From contig JAGIAQ010000004.1 of NCBI GenBank assembly GCA_017744795.1, positions 1 to 53,148 of the forward strand: a stretch of 53,148 bases of DNA, written 5' to 3'. The notes beneath the pieces are model-generated. The model was not told the origin of the DNA and made no database searches. It saw only the letters and a list, made by a program, of their open reading frames with translations. A program made the position numbers and the translations under genes. Position 1 is the stretch's first letter, and the number at the start of each line of letters is the position of its first letter. Below, one piece after another: positions 8,397 through 17,391 of the stretch. The stretch comes from Niabella sp. (GTDB lineage: Bacteria > Bacteroidota > Bacteroidia > Chitinophagales > Chitinophagaceae).

Positions 8397-10163
8397 ATGG
8401 TTGTTCGACGCGTACTGACCGCAATTTTTGTTTTATCCCTTTTTGCTGTTGTTTCCTGTAAACACGAAGAAAAAAAAGTAAAAGAAAAAGTGATCCGGAT
8501 CGAAAAACCGGTAACCAAGGTGGACGTCACCATTGACACCGCTAATGCCTTTAACCAGTTATTTATCGACAGTTCATTGGTTAACAGTTATTTATCTGGT
8601 GCAAAACTGAGTGACACCCTGGTAAACCGGATCAAAAGTTTTTACAACAGCCGCAACTATCAATACGCCTGGTTTTCCCCGGAGGGCGTTCCCGAGCATA
8701 CGGTTTCCTTCTGGAATATGCTGAAAAACTACCTTAATTATTCAAAAGACTCCACTGTTTACAATAAGGCGCTGGCAGCTAAAATGGAGTCGATTATTAA
8801 TACAGACAGCCTGCGGATCCGGAATGATTCTGTTTACCAGCACCTGGAGCTTTCGCTCACCAAATATTTTTACCTGTTTGCCGATCATGCATATGCCTAT
8901 GATCCCGGTTTTGATATGAAAACGCTGGAATGGTATATCCCCAAGAAGAAATTAACGCTTCAAGGTATGCTGGATTCGGCTATTGCAGGAAAGGGACAGT
9001 TCTCTGAAGCCTACGCCCCTACAAACCCGCAGTATAAAAAACTGCGCCAGCAATTGCAGAAATACAAGGCCATAAAAGATGCCGGGGGCTGGCCAAGGGT
9101 AAACAGCCCTGTAGAAGTGATGAAAACCGGATTTAAGGATCCCTCTGTTAAAGCCCTTAAAAAACGCCTTAAAATAGAAGGTTTCCTGGAAGGAGAAGAC
9201 AGCACGTTTACGAACACTTATGATGCCGAACTGGCGGATGCCGTAAACGCTATTAAAAAAGTATATGGTTATAAGGAAGACGGCACCGCGGGAAAAACAT
9301 TTTTAAAGGATGTGAACGTTTCCATCGATGAACGGATCCAGCAGATCCTGATCAATATGGAGCGGATGCGCTGGATCCCCACAGAAACCAGGGACTCCGG
9401 CCGCGCCATCATGGTAAATATCCCGGAGTATAAAATGCACGTGTATGAGAACGGCCGCCCCGCATGGGATATGAATGTGGTGGTGGGTAAGGAAAGTAAT
9501 AATACCACGGTATTCACCGGCGTTCTAAAAACGGTGGTCTTCAGCCCGTACTGGAACGTACCTACCAGCATTGTAAAAAAAGAAATGCACGGGCATCCCA
9601 GCGCCGCCTATCTCGACAAGAACCATATGGAGATCCTGAACGGACAGGTACGCCAGAAACCCGGCCCCTGGAACTCTTTGGGCCTGGTGAAGTTCCTGTT
9701 CCCGAACAGTTATAATATTTATTTTCATGACTCCCCGGCAAAAAGCTTATTCAATAAGGATAAACGCAGCTTTAGCCACGGGTGCATCCGGCTGCAGGAA
9801 CCGGCAAAATTTGCGGCTTATGTACTGGATGACTCCACTCATTGGGATGAATACAAAATAGATTCAGCCATGCACAGCTACAAAGAGAAATACGTGCGCG
9901 TAAGAAAACCAATACCCGTGCTGATCACGTATTTTACGGCTTGGGTAGACGATGAAGATGCCTTAAATTTCAGGGAGGATATTTACGGGCATGATGCGGT
10001 AATAGCAAAGAAGATGTTCCTTAACAGTGTGGGCACTACCTACACCCGTCAAAAGGCGATCCGGGATAGTTTGCAGCAGATCAAAGATTCTATCAAAGCA
10101 AAGGAACTGGAACTAAAGCTTAAAAGAAAAGCGGATAGTCTACGGAGGGCGACCGGAGGCTAA
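8397..10163 (+). CDS. L,D-transpeptidase lipoprotein (YcbB-like)
   Basis: This 588-aa protein is predicted to crosslink peptidoglycan stem peptides through L,D-bonds. It has a lipoprotein signal with C21 (AVVSC), so it is membrane-anchored facing the periplasm. An all-helical scaffold region occupies about 50-220. A putative peptidoglycan-binding segment follows near 235-300 (VKALKKRLKIEGFL and a later VNAIKKVYGY). The YkuD catalytic domain starts near 310 and has SHGCIRL at 460-466, with C463 as nucleophile. The size and domain order fit the YcbB-type, not the short ErfK-type, enzymes. The C-terminal tail is charged (KAKELELKLKRKADSLRR) and may be coiled coil. It stands alone between repeat-filled spacers. 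Confidence 0.92.
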   Translation: MVVRRVLTAIFVLSLFAVVSCKHEEKKVKEKVIRIEKPVTKVDVTIDTANAFNQLFIDSSLVNSYLSGAKLSDTLVNRIKSFYNSRNYQYAWFSPEGVPEHTVSFWNMLKNYLNYSKDSTVYNKALAAKMESIINTDSLRIRNDSVYQHLELSLTKYFYLFADHAYAYDPGFDMKTLEWYIPKKKLTLQGMLDSAIAGKGQFSEAYAPTNPQYKKLRQQLQKYKAIKDAGGWPRVNSPVEVMKTGFKDPSVKALKKRLKIEGFLEGEDSTFTNTYDAELADAVNAIKKVYGYKEDGTAGKTFLKDVNVSIDERIQQILINMERMRWIPTETRDSGRAIMVNIPEYKMHVYENGRPAWDMNVVVGKESNNTTVFTGVLKTVVFSPYWNVPTSIVKKEMHGHPSAAYLDKNHMEILNGQVRQKPGPWNSLGLVKFLFPNSYNIYFHDSPAKSLFNKDKRSFSHGCIRLQEPAKFAAYVLDDSTHWDEYKIDSAMHSYKEKYVRVRKPIPVLITYFTAWVDDEDALNFREDIYGHDAVIAKKMFLNSVGTTYTRQKAIRDSLQQIKDSIKAKELELKLKRKADSLRRATGG

Positions 10164-10244
10164 ATGCCAGACGCGCAATGCTGAAGGCAAAACGCTATCC
10201 GGCAAACATCAGACATCAAACGTCAAACATCCGACATTTGTAGC
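10164..10244. repeat. Keyword repeats (GCGCAATGCTGAAGGC; ACATCAGACATCAAACGTC)
   Basis: The spacer opens with words shared with 2264-2326 and 3801-3899 and then holds four degenerate 10-mers of the type AACATC(A/C)GAC / CATCAAACGT in tandem, ending just before the next ATG. No promoter box with correct spacing was seen. Confidence 0.5.
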
Positions 10245-11441
10245 ATGAATATTATTGAGGTAACCACGCCGGGGCTGGCGAAATCATTTTTACAGGTTAA
10301 CGTTATGATCAACCGGGGGGATCCTAATTATATTCGCCCGTTGGATAAAGATGTGGCTGCCGTATTTGATCCTGCAAAAAATAAAGCCTTCCGGTTTGGG
10401 GAAGCGATCCGCTGGATACTCAAAGATGCCGGCGGCAACCTGATCGGCCGTATTGCTGCTTTTGTCAACAAAAAATACAAAACCAAGGGTGATGACGGCC
10501 CCGTGGGCGGGATCGGCTTTTTTGATTGTATTAACGATCAATCCGCCGCCGATTTTTTGCTCGATACCGCTAAAACCTGGCTGCAGGAAAGGGGAATGAC
10601 GGCCATGGACGGTCCCATTAATTTCGGGGAACGTGATAAATGGTGGGGCCTGCTGGTAGAAGGTTTTGAGCCGCCGTTGTACTGCATGAATTATAACGCG
10701 CCTTATTACAAAGACCTGCTGGAGCACTATGGTTTTAAGCCGTTTTTCTACCAGGCCTGTTTTAGTCTCAATGCAAAGAATCTTTTACAGGATAAGTTTT
10801 ATGCGCGGCATGATGCGCTTGCAAAGGACCCCAATTTTTCAGCTGTCACCATTCAAAAGAATAATCTGAAAAAATACGCCAGGGATTTTACGATCGTCTA
10901 TAATAAAGCCTGGGCGGGGCATGGTGGCTTAAAACAAATGGAAGAGCGCACCGTTCTGAAACTGTTCCAAAGCATGAAAGCGGTTATGGACGAGCGGATC
11001 TGCTGGTTCCTCTATTATAAAGAAGAACCGATCGGGATCTGGCTCAACCTGCCCGATCTCAACCAATGGTTCAAATACCTCGACGGTAAATTCGGGTTGA
11101 TCGACAAACTAAAATTCCTCTGGTATAAAAGAACGCGACCCAATAAAAAATTCGTAGGCATTGTTTTCGGCCTGGTGCCGGAATTTCAGGCCAAGGGGGC
11201 CGATGCCTATTTTATCGTGGAGGGTGGCAAGGTGATCCAGGATTACCGGGTTGGCCCGGACGGGTACAAAGTGGGCAATACCCTTTATGATCAGAACGAA
11301 CTGCAATGGATCGGAGAGTTTAATCCAAAAATGATCAACGTTGCAAAATCATTGGGAACCTATCTCAGCCGCAGGCTGTGTACCTACCGATATAATTTTG
11401 ACCGGGAAAAAGAATTTAAAATGCACCCGGTGCTGCAATAG
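10245..11441 (+). CDS. GNAT-fold acetyltransferase-like protein
   Basis: The 398-aa protein has no signal peptide and is likely cytoplasmic. It resembles the YghO/BcerS-like group of two-domain GNAT-superfamily proteins: an N-terminal part with GRIAAFVNKKYK and GPVGGIGFFDCINDQ (acetyl-CoA-fold beta strands), DGPINFGERDKWWGLLVEGF (about 121-140), a linker with Y-F-P residues, then a C-terminal acyltransferase-like half with AWAGHGGLKQM and VFGLVPEFQAKGADAYFIVE. The substrate is unknown. It stands as a single gene flanked by repeat-filled gaps. The superfamily assignment is moderate; a true enzymatic role is inference. Confidence 0.68.
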   Translation: MNIIEVTTPGLAKSFLQVNVMINRGDPNYIRPLDKDVAAVFDPAKNKAFRFGEAIRWILKDAGGNLIGRIAAFVNKKYKTKGDDGPVGGIGFFDCINDQSAADFLLDTAKTWLQERGMTAMDGPINFGERDKWWGLLVEGFEPPLYCMNYNAPYYKDLLEHYGFKPFFYQACFSLNAKNLLQDKFYARHDALAKDPNFSAVTIQKNNLKKYARDFTIVYNKAWAGHGGLKQMEERTVLKLFQSMKAVMDERICWFLYYKEEPIGIWLNLPDLNQWFKYLDGKFGLIDKLKFLWYKRTRPNKKFVGIVFGLVPEFQAKGADAYFIVEGGKVIQDYRVGPDGYKVGNTLYDQNELQWIGEFNPKMINVAKSLGTYLSRRLCTYRYNFDREKEFKMHPVLQ

Positions 11442-11932
11442 GATGTGGAAAGCCACAGAGGCTCAGCAACACAGAGTCTTTCAGTGTTTCTGTGGCAACA
11501 GTGAATGGAGAATAGTGAATCAATGTCGTTTACTTAAGGATTACACTTACATCCTCTGCGCATTCTGCGAGAAACTTATGTTGAACCGTCAATACATCAG
11601 TGCAGACGCATAAATTTAAAGATACAACGAAATGTAAAGGTAAACCACAGAGAATAATGCAGAGAAGACACAGAGATTACAGAGGCAGCCCATTGACTAG
11701 CAGGGCGCTGTGTTCTCTGTGTCAAAGCTCTGTTTCCCCTGTGGATAAAACAATTTAGTTGTACAGAATACACGAATGCCATGCGCCGCCGGCGCTATTT
11801 GTGTTCATTGTTTTACGAATAGATTAATCATTTTATTCGTGCATTCGTGGCTTAGCCAATTTATGCGTTCGCCCTGGGCATCACAGTAATACCCATTTTT
11901 ATTTTCTTAGCTTTGCTTAAAATAGCACAGCA
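11442..11932. repeat. 491-nt noncoding region with CACAGAG and GTGAAT keyword repeats
   Basis: The first part has AAGCCACAGAGGCTCAGCAACACAGAG, then a GTGAATGGAGAATAGTGAAT word also seen at 39936-40000. A second cluster at 11643-11755 contains ACCACAGAGAAT, ACACAGAGATTACAGAGG and, inverted, TGTTCTCTGTGTCAAAGCTCTG, so the two sides can pair in a long imperfect hairpin. Further down, ATTCGTG words occur in both orientations (11770-11850). Frames here show no protein similarity. A TAnnTTTG box sits at the right end. Confidence 0.6.
11908..11915 (+). promoter_or_regulatory. Candidate -7 box of the UPF0173 gene
   Basis: TAGCTTTG matches TAnnTTTG and ends 17 nt before the ATG at 11933. A TTG at the expected -33 distance is missing. 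Confidence 0.4.
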
Positions 11933-12610
11933 ATGAAATTTACTTTTTACGGCCAGTCCTGTTTCCTGATCGAACTAAGTGGTAAGAAATTTTTATTCGA
12001 CCCATTCATCACCGGGAATGAACTAGCAAAAAACATAGACAGTAACAGCATTGCAGCAGATTACATCCTGGTAAGCCACGGCCATGGCGATCATGCGGCC
12101 GACCTGGTAGCCATTGCTAAGAGAACCGGCGCCCTGGTGATCAGCAATTTTGAGATCGTCACCTGGTTGCAGCTACAGGGCGTTACGAATGTGCACCCGA
12201 TGAACTTCGGTTCCTACGATTTTGATTTTGGTACGCTTACCTTAATGCAGGCACAGCACAGCAGCAGCTTTATGGACGGCAGCTATGCAGGTGCGGCCGG
12301 CGGATTTATCCTTACTGCTCCCGGCGGCAGTTTTTATTACAGCGGTGATACCAGTTTAATGCTGGACATGCAATTAGTTCCTCATTATGCCAAACCAGAT
12401 GTGGCCATTCTTCCCATTGGGGGCAATTTTACGATGAATGCACGGGACGCTGTAAAAGCCAGTGATTTCATTCAGTGTAATAATATTATAGGCGTTCATT
12501 TCGACACATTTGGATATATCAAAATCGATCATGAAAAAGCCCGGAAATTATTTGAAGACGCCGGAAAGCAACTGTTAATTCCGGAGATCGGGGCCACTTA
12601 TAATCTGTAA
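11933..12610 (+). CDS. UPF0173 metal-dependent hydrolase (metallo-beta-lactamase fold)
   Basis: This 225-aa protein has the metallo-beta-lactamase fold. It opens with MKFTFYGQSCFLIEL, followed by FDPFITGN and the metal-binding motif SHGHGDH (48-54) with H49, H51, D53 and H54. YYSGDTSLM supplies the bridging aspartate and GVHFDTF a later histidine. The length and the C-terminal LIPEIGATY fit the YtkL-like UPF0173 family. No signal peptide, so cytoplasmic. The physiological substrate is not known. It stands alone with a repeat region on each side. Confidence 0.92.
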   Translation: MKFTFYGQSCFLIELSGKKFLFDPFITGNELAKNIDSNSIAADYILVSHGHGDHAADLVAIAKRTGALVISNFEIVTWLQLQGVTNVHPMNFGSYDFDFGTLTLMQAQHSSSFMDGSYAGAAGGFILTAPGGSFYYSGDTSLMLDMQLVPHYAKPDVAILPIGGNFTMNARDAVKASDFIQCNNIIGVHFDTFGYIKIDHEKARKLFEDAGKQLLIPEIGATYNL

Positions 12611-12960
12611 CCGGCTGCTCTTTTTTGTTGCCGGGAAGCCGGAAATGCGGTAAGAAATTGTCTTTTAACCTATTATCACCATTGCCTACCAACCGGGCTA
12701 TGCGGGGCTTGCAGCCGCGCATCTTTATTCTATCGCCTCCGGCGTTATTTTAAACATTAAGATTCTGTGTTAAGAAAAGGCTTAATGCCGCTTAACTCCT
12801 TACTATTTTTTATTTTGAAACCTCTTAATTTTCGAAGAAACGTCGATCCCGGCGGTCTTTTAACGATAGTTTTTGCCCACAGACAGTTTTCCTTCCTTTT
12901 AGCGTCCTATAAATGTAGAAATTTACGGCCCTACAATAATTAAACTACCTATTAAACAAT
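12611..12960. other. 350-nt leader region of the RND efflux operon, with a 24-bp repeat
   Basis: The left end carries GTTGCCGGGAAGCCGGAAAT and four more bases (12627-12650), an exact copy of 18780-18803. A GC-rich inverted stretch follows around 12700-12722. Closer to the operon, TGTAG (12914-12918) and CTACA (12931-12935) make a 5-bp inverted repeat with a 12-nt centre, a possible operator. No TAnnTTTG box was found. No regulator gene is adjacent to the efflux operon, so any repressor would act from elsewhere. Confidence 0.45.
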
Positions 12961-14124
12961 ATGAAAGGTATTCGTATCGTCATTTTGACCAGTGCATTAT
13001 TCGCTTCCTGCACCCAGGGTAAAAATAAAGACAATAAGAAAGATGACGCGCCCAAGCCCTATCCCGTGCTGACCCTTGCGCCCCGGCCGGCCACCACGTA
13101 TCATGATTATCCCGCTACCATTCAGGGGCAACAGGTGGTAGAGATCCGCCCCATGGTGGATGGCTATTTAGAAAAAATTTATGTTCCGGAGGGAGCCGCA
13201 GTAAAAAAAGGACAATTGCTTTTCCAGATCAGCAATCCCCAATATGAACAACAGGTGGTTACAGCCAAAGCCGCTATCAAAAGTGCCGAAGCCGATGTAA
13301 GCGCGGCACAAATGAACGTGGAAAAAACAAAACCACTGGTGCAGCAGGACATTATCAGCAAATATGAATTAGAATCAGCACAATACACCTTAAAAGCCAA
13401 AGAGGCGGCTCTGGCGCAGGCTAAGGCAACGCTGGCCAATGCCCTTACCAATATCGGCTATACTACTATCCGCAGCCCGCAATCGGGCGTTATTGGCCTG
13501 ATCCCCTATAAGATCGGCGCGCTGGTAAGCAGCACTACTTCCAATCCCCTTACCACCTTATCAAACAACTCCAACATATATGCCTATTTTTCATTGAATG
13601 AAAAACAGCTATTGGGGTTCGCCAGCCGGCACCCGGGCGGTACCATGCAGGAAAAACTAACAAGCCTTCCACCGGTGAACCTTGTTCTTGCCGACGGAAC
13701 GCTTTACAGTGAACCCGGCAAGATTGAAACCGCCAGCGGCTCTATTACCACCGCCACGGGAACCATCACTTTTAAAGGTACCTTCCCCAATCCCGGTGGC
13801 GTTATACAAAACGGCGCCAGCGCCACCGTACGCATCCCGCGGAGCGAAACCGCGGCGCTGCTGATCCCGCAAAGCGCCAGTTTTGAATTGCAGGACAAGC
13901 GCCTGGTATATAAACTCACTTCTGATAATAAGGTGATCGGTACAGCTATTACATCCACTGCCACTCCGGACGGTCAATACCTGATTGTTCAAAACGGGTT
14001 GAACAAAGGCGATCGCATTGTGTTGAACGGTTTCAATCTCAAAGATGGCACCGTTGTAATTCCCAAACCTGTAAATACAGATAGTCTTTATAATTTAAAA
14101 GCCACCCTGCAAAATAATCTCTGA
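12961..14124 (+). CDS. RND efflux periplasmic adaptor (membrane fusion protein), lipoprotein
   Basis: This 387-aa protein links the RND pump to the outer-membrane channel. The lipobox is FASC with C17, so it is lipid-anchored. The mature chain follows the AcrA/MexA order: a barrel-sandwich half (VEIRPMVDGYLEKIYVPEGAAVKKGQLLF, split lipoyl motif), a helical hairpin rich in Ala and Lys (about 95-160), the second lipoyl half (TIRSPQSGVIG), then beta-barrel and membrane-proximal domains. The stop overlaps the pump start in TGATG, showing translational coupling. It is the first gene of a three-gene efflux operon. Confidence 0.95.
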   Translation: MKGIRIVILTSALFASCTQGKNKDNKKDDAPKPYPVLTLAPRPATTYHDYPATIQGQQVVEIRPMVDGYLEKIYVPEGAAVKKGQLLFQISNPQYEQQVVTAKAAIKSAEADVSAAQMNVEKTKPLVQQDIISKYELESAQYTLKAKEAALAQAKATLANALTNIGYTTIRSPQSGVIGLIPYKIGALVSSTTSNPLTTLSNNSNIYAYFSLNEKQLLGFASRHPGGTMQEKLTSLPPVNLVLADGTLYSEPGKIETASGSITTATGTITFKGTFPNPGGVIQNGASATVRIPRSETAALLIPQSASFELQDKRLVYKLTSDNKVIGTAITSTATPDGQYLIVQNGLNKGDRIVLNGFNLKDGTVVIPKPVNTDSLYNLKATLQNNL

Positions 14125-17100
14125 TGTTAAAGCGATTTATAGAACGACCTGTATTGAGTACAGTAATATCAGTGCTCATCGTATTATTGGGTGTCTTAGG
14201 AGTACTAAAACTTCCTATTGAACAATACCCTTACATTTCGCCACCCACGGTGCAGGTAAACGCTACCTACAGCGGCGCCAATACCGATGCGGTTTTAAAA
14301 AGCGTTATCATTCCGCTGGAACAGCAGATAAATGGCGTGGAAGGCATGACCTACATGACCTCTACCGCTACCAATGAAGGATCTGCCAACATCAGCATTT
14401 TTTTTGATGTAGGCCGTGATCCCGATCAGGCCGCAGTAGACGTACAAAACCGGATCTCCGCCGCCACCGGTAAATTGCCGCAATCCGTTATACAAAACGG
14501 GATTACTGTACGGAAACAGCAAACCAGTAACGTATTGATCATTTCGGTTTACTCGGATAAAAAAGATTATGATCAAACCTTTTTACAGAACTACTCCGCT
14601 ATCAATCTTATTCCGCAGCTGCAGCGGGTAAACGGTGTGGGCGGCGCCAACGTTTTTGGAAATGTAATGACCTATGCCATGCGCATCTGGTTAAAGCCGG
14701 ATGTGATGTCGGTTTACGGCGTTACCCCTGCGGATGTGTCCACTGCTCTTGCAGAACAAAATGTGAATGCGGCCCCGGGCGTGTTCGGACAAAACTCCAA
14801 CCAGCCTTTTCAGTATGTAATCACCTATACCGGCACGCTGGTTACCACTGATGATTTCGGCAATATCATTATTAAATCGATGGGCAACGGCCAATACCTG
14901 CGCCTGAAAGATATTGCCCGGGTGGAACTGGGTGCGCAGACCTATACCGGATCTACTGCCACCAATGGCAAACCTTCATTGGGTATTGCGATCAGTCAGA
15001 CCCCCGGATCCAATGCACGCGATGTGATCATTAATTGTAAAACCGTGGTGGAGCAGGCCGCCAAAGCCTTTCCGGATGGTGTTAAGTTTATTTACCTGGT
15101 AGATATCAACACCTTCCTCAGCGCTTCCATCACCAAAGTTGTGCATACCCTGGTGGAGTGTTTTCTGCTGGTATTTCTGGTGATCCTTATTTTCCTGCAG
15201 GACGTTCGTTCTACTATTATCCACGGTATTTCCGTTCCGGTTTCTATCATCGGCACTTTCTTTTTTCTTTACCTGTTCGGGTTCAGTGTAAACCTGTTGA
15301 CCCTGTTTGCGCTGGTACTGGCCATTGGTATCGTAGTGGATGATGCCATTGTGGTGGTAGAAGCCGTGCACGCCAAACTGGAACATGGCTACACCTCGCC
15401 GCGAAAGGCGGCCATCGACGCAATGCACGAAATTGCACCGGCCATTATTTCTATCACCCTGGTAATGGCATCGGTATTTTTGCCGGTTACATTTGTTACG
15501 GGGTCGGCAGGCGTTTTTTATCGCCAGTTTGGTATTACGCTGGCCATCGCCATTATGATCTCCGCACTAAACGCCTTAACGCTTTGTCCGGCCCTGGCCG
15601 CGATGTTCTTAAAGCCTCCGGCCCATATACAGGATACCCCGGAGGGGGAAAAGATGAGCTGGGGAAAACGCTTTGGAACCGCCTTTAATGCCGGCTATGG
15701 CGCGCTGGTAGGCAAGTACACCAAAGGCGTGCACTACCTGGCAAAAAGAACCGGGCTTGTTTTTGGAATCATTTTAATTTTTGCAGCGGCCTTTTTCCTG
15801 CTGATGAAAAGTACGCCTACCAGTTTTGTGCCCAGTGAGGATATGGGAACCATTTTTGTAAACGTAACCCTTCCTCCGAGTTCTACCATGGAGCGCGTGC
15901 GGGAAGTGGATGCACAAGTAGACAGCGTGGTGCATAAACTGCCGCAAGTGGCGGCTACCATGCGTATGATGGGTCGTAACTTTATTGCCGGCAGCGGCAG
16001 CTCCTACGGCATGGTGATCATTCGTCTGAAACCCTGGGATGAAAGACCGGGTGTTTCGGACAAGGACCTGATCAAAAAATTAATTCAGTCCACAGCATTT
16101 ATTACCGGCGCCAAGATCACCTTTATGCAGCAGCCTACTATTTCCGGCTTCGGAACCAGCGGGGGCTTCACTTTTCAGCTGCAGGACCGCGCTGCACATT
16201 CCACGGCTGAATTTTATAAGGTGGGACAAAACTTCTTAAACGAATTGAGCAAGCGACCAGAGATCCAATATGCCGCCACTTCGTTCAACCCCAATTTCCC
16301 CCAATACCTTTTATCCGTAAACGTCGCCAAATGTAAAGATGCCGGCATTCCCGTTACCACTATACTAAGCACTATGGGCGTGTTTTACGGCAGTGCTTAT
16401 GTCAGCAACTTTAATGAGTTTGGTCAGCAATACCAGGTGATCCTGCAGGCAGCGCCCAGTTATACCGCCAGCACACAAGGACTTAATAATATTATGGTGC
16501 GTGCCGCAGACGGCTCCATGAACCCCATTGCAGAATACATTACGCTGAAAAGAATTTACGGACCTGAATCTGTAACCCGATTCAATATGTATAATTCCAT
16601 GTCAGTAAACGGCTCACCCAATAGCGGCTACAGCACGGGGCAATCCTTACAGGCTATTTCGGAAGAAGCGGCAAAAACACTGCCGCCCGGTTATAGTTTT
16701 GAATATTCCGGTATCAGCCGCGAAGAGCAAAATAGCGGATCCCAGACCATTTATGTTTTTATTTTAAGTCTGGTTTTTGTGTACCTGTTGTTAAGCGCTT
16801 TATATGAAAGCTACCTGTTGCCCTTTGCCGTGTTGCTTTCCTTACCGGTGGGATTAACGGGGGTTTTTGTATTTGCAAAATTGTTTGGGCTCGACAATAA
16901 TATCTATATGCAGATCTCCATGATCATGCTGATCGGCCTGTTGGCAAAGAATGCCATCCTTATTGTGGAGTTTGCACTGGAACGCCGTTTGAACGGAATG
17001 GGCCTGCTCGAATCGGCTCTTGAAGGCGCAAAAGCAAGGCTGCGGCCTATTTTAATGACTTCGTTCGCATTCATCCTGGGATTAATGCCTTTAATTTTTG

Positions 17101-17297
17101 CATCCGGCGTAGGCGCTTATGGCAACCGCTCTATTGGCACAGGAGCCATCGGCGGTATGTTGTTTGGTACCGTATTGGGGGTATTTGTAATCCCGGCGCT
17201 TTACATTGTTTTCCAGGGCCTGCAGGAAAAAATAAAAACAAATAAATATGATGCCCACGGGGAATTGATTATCGATCCTGAAAATAACAGTAAGTAA
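14124..17297 (+). CDS. RND multidrug efflux pump, HAE1 family
   Basis: The 1057-aa inner-membrane pump matches AcrB/MexB in length and layout: MLKRFIERPVLSTVISVLIVLLG as TM1, two large periplasmic loops (about 35-335 and 560-870) and twelve membrane segments. In TM4 the sequence VLAIGIVVDDAIVVVEAV holds D406 and D407, equivalent to the proton-relay pair of AcrB. Motifs such as PIEQYPYISPPTVQV and GLLAKNAILIVEFA are also typical. It should expel drugs or other amphiphiles using the proton gradient; the substrate range cannot be told. It is translationally coupled to the adaptor. Confidence 0.97.
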   Translation: MLKRFIERPVLSTVISVLIVLLGVLGVLKLPIEQYPYISPPTVQVNATYSGANTDAVLKSVIIPLEQQINGVEGMTYMTSTATNEGSANISIFFDVGRDPDQAAVDVQNRISAATGKLPQSVIQNGITVRKQQTSNVLIISVYSDKKDYDQTFLQNYSAINLIPQLQRVNGVGGANVFGNVMTYAMRIWLKPDVMSVYGVTPADVSTALAEQNVNAAPGVFGQNSNQPFQYVITYTGTLVTTDDFGNIIIKSMGNGQYLRLKDIARVELGAQTYTGSTATNGKPSLGIAISQTPGSNARDVIINCKTVVEQAAKAFPDGVKFIYLVDINTFLSASITKVVHTLVECFLLVFLVILIFLQDVRSTIIHGISVPVSIIGTFFFLYLFGFSVNLLTLFALVLAIGIVVDDAIVVVEAVHAKLEHGYTSPRKAAIDAMHEIAPAIISITLVMASVFLPVTFVTGSAGVFYRQFGITLAIAIMISALNALTLCPALAAMFLKPPAHIQDTPEGEKMSWGKRFGTAFNAGYGALVGKYTKGVHYLAKRTGLVFGIILIFAAAFFLLMKSTPTSFVPSEDMGTIFVNVTLPPSSTMERVREVDAQVDSVVHKLPQVAATMRMMGRNFIAGSGSSYGMVIIRLKPWDERPGVSDKDLIKKLIQSTAFITGAKITFMQQPTISGFGTSGGFTFQLQDRAAHSTAEFYKVGQNFLNELSKRPEIQYAATSFNPNFPQYLLSVNVAKCKDAGIPVTTILSTMGVFYGSAYVSNFNEFGQQYQVILQAAPSYTASTQGLNNIMVRAADGSMNPIAEYITLKRIYGPESVTRFNMYNSMSVNGSPNSGYSTGQSLQAISEEAAKTLPPGYSFEYSGISREEQNSGSQTIYVFILSLVFVYLLLSALYESYLLPFAVLLSLPVGLTGVFVFAKLFGLDNNIYMQISMIMLIGLLAKNAILIVEFALERRLNGMGLLESALEGAKARLRPILMTSFAFILGLMPLIFASGVGAYGNRSIGTGAIGGMLFGTVLGVFVIPALYIVFQGLQEKIKTNKYDAHGELIIDPENNSK

Positions 17298-17391
17298 TAT
17301 TTTTTAGCCGGCAGTAATGCTACTATCAGCTTCCTTGTGTCACTCACTTCAGCTTTAGTGCATAACCGAGCAATACAAAATAAATCAAGGA

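Noticed and set aside
15158..15343. Short frames within the RND pump
   Set aside because: Out-of-frame shadows of conserved membrane segments.
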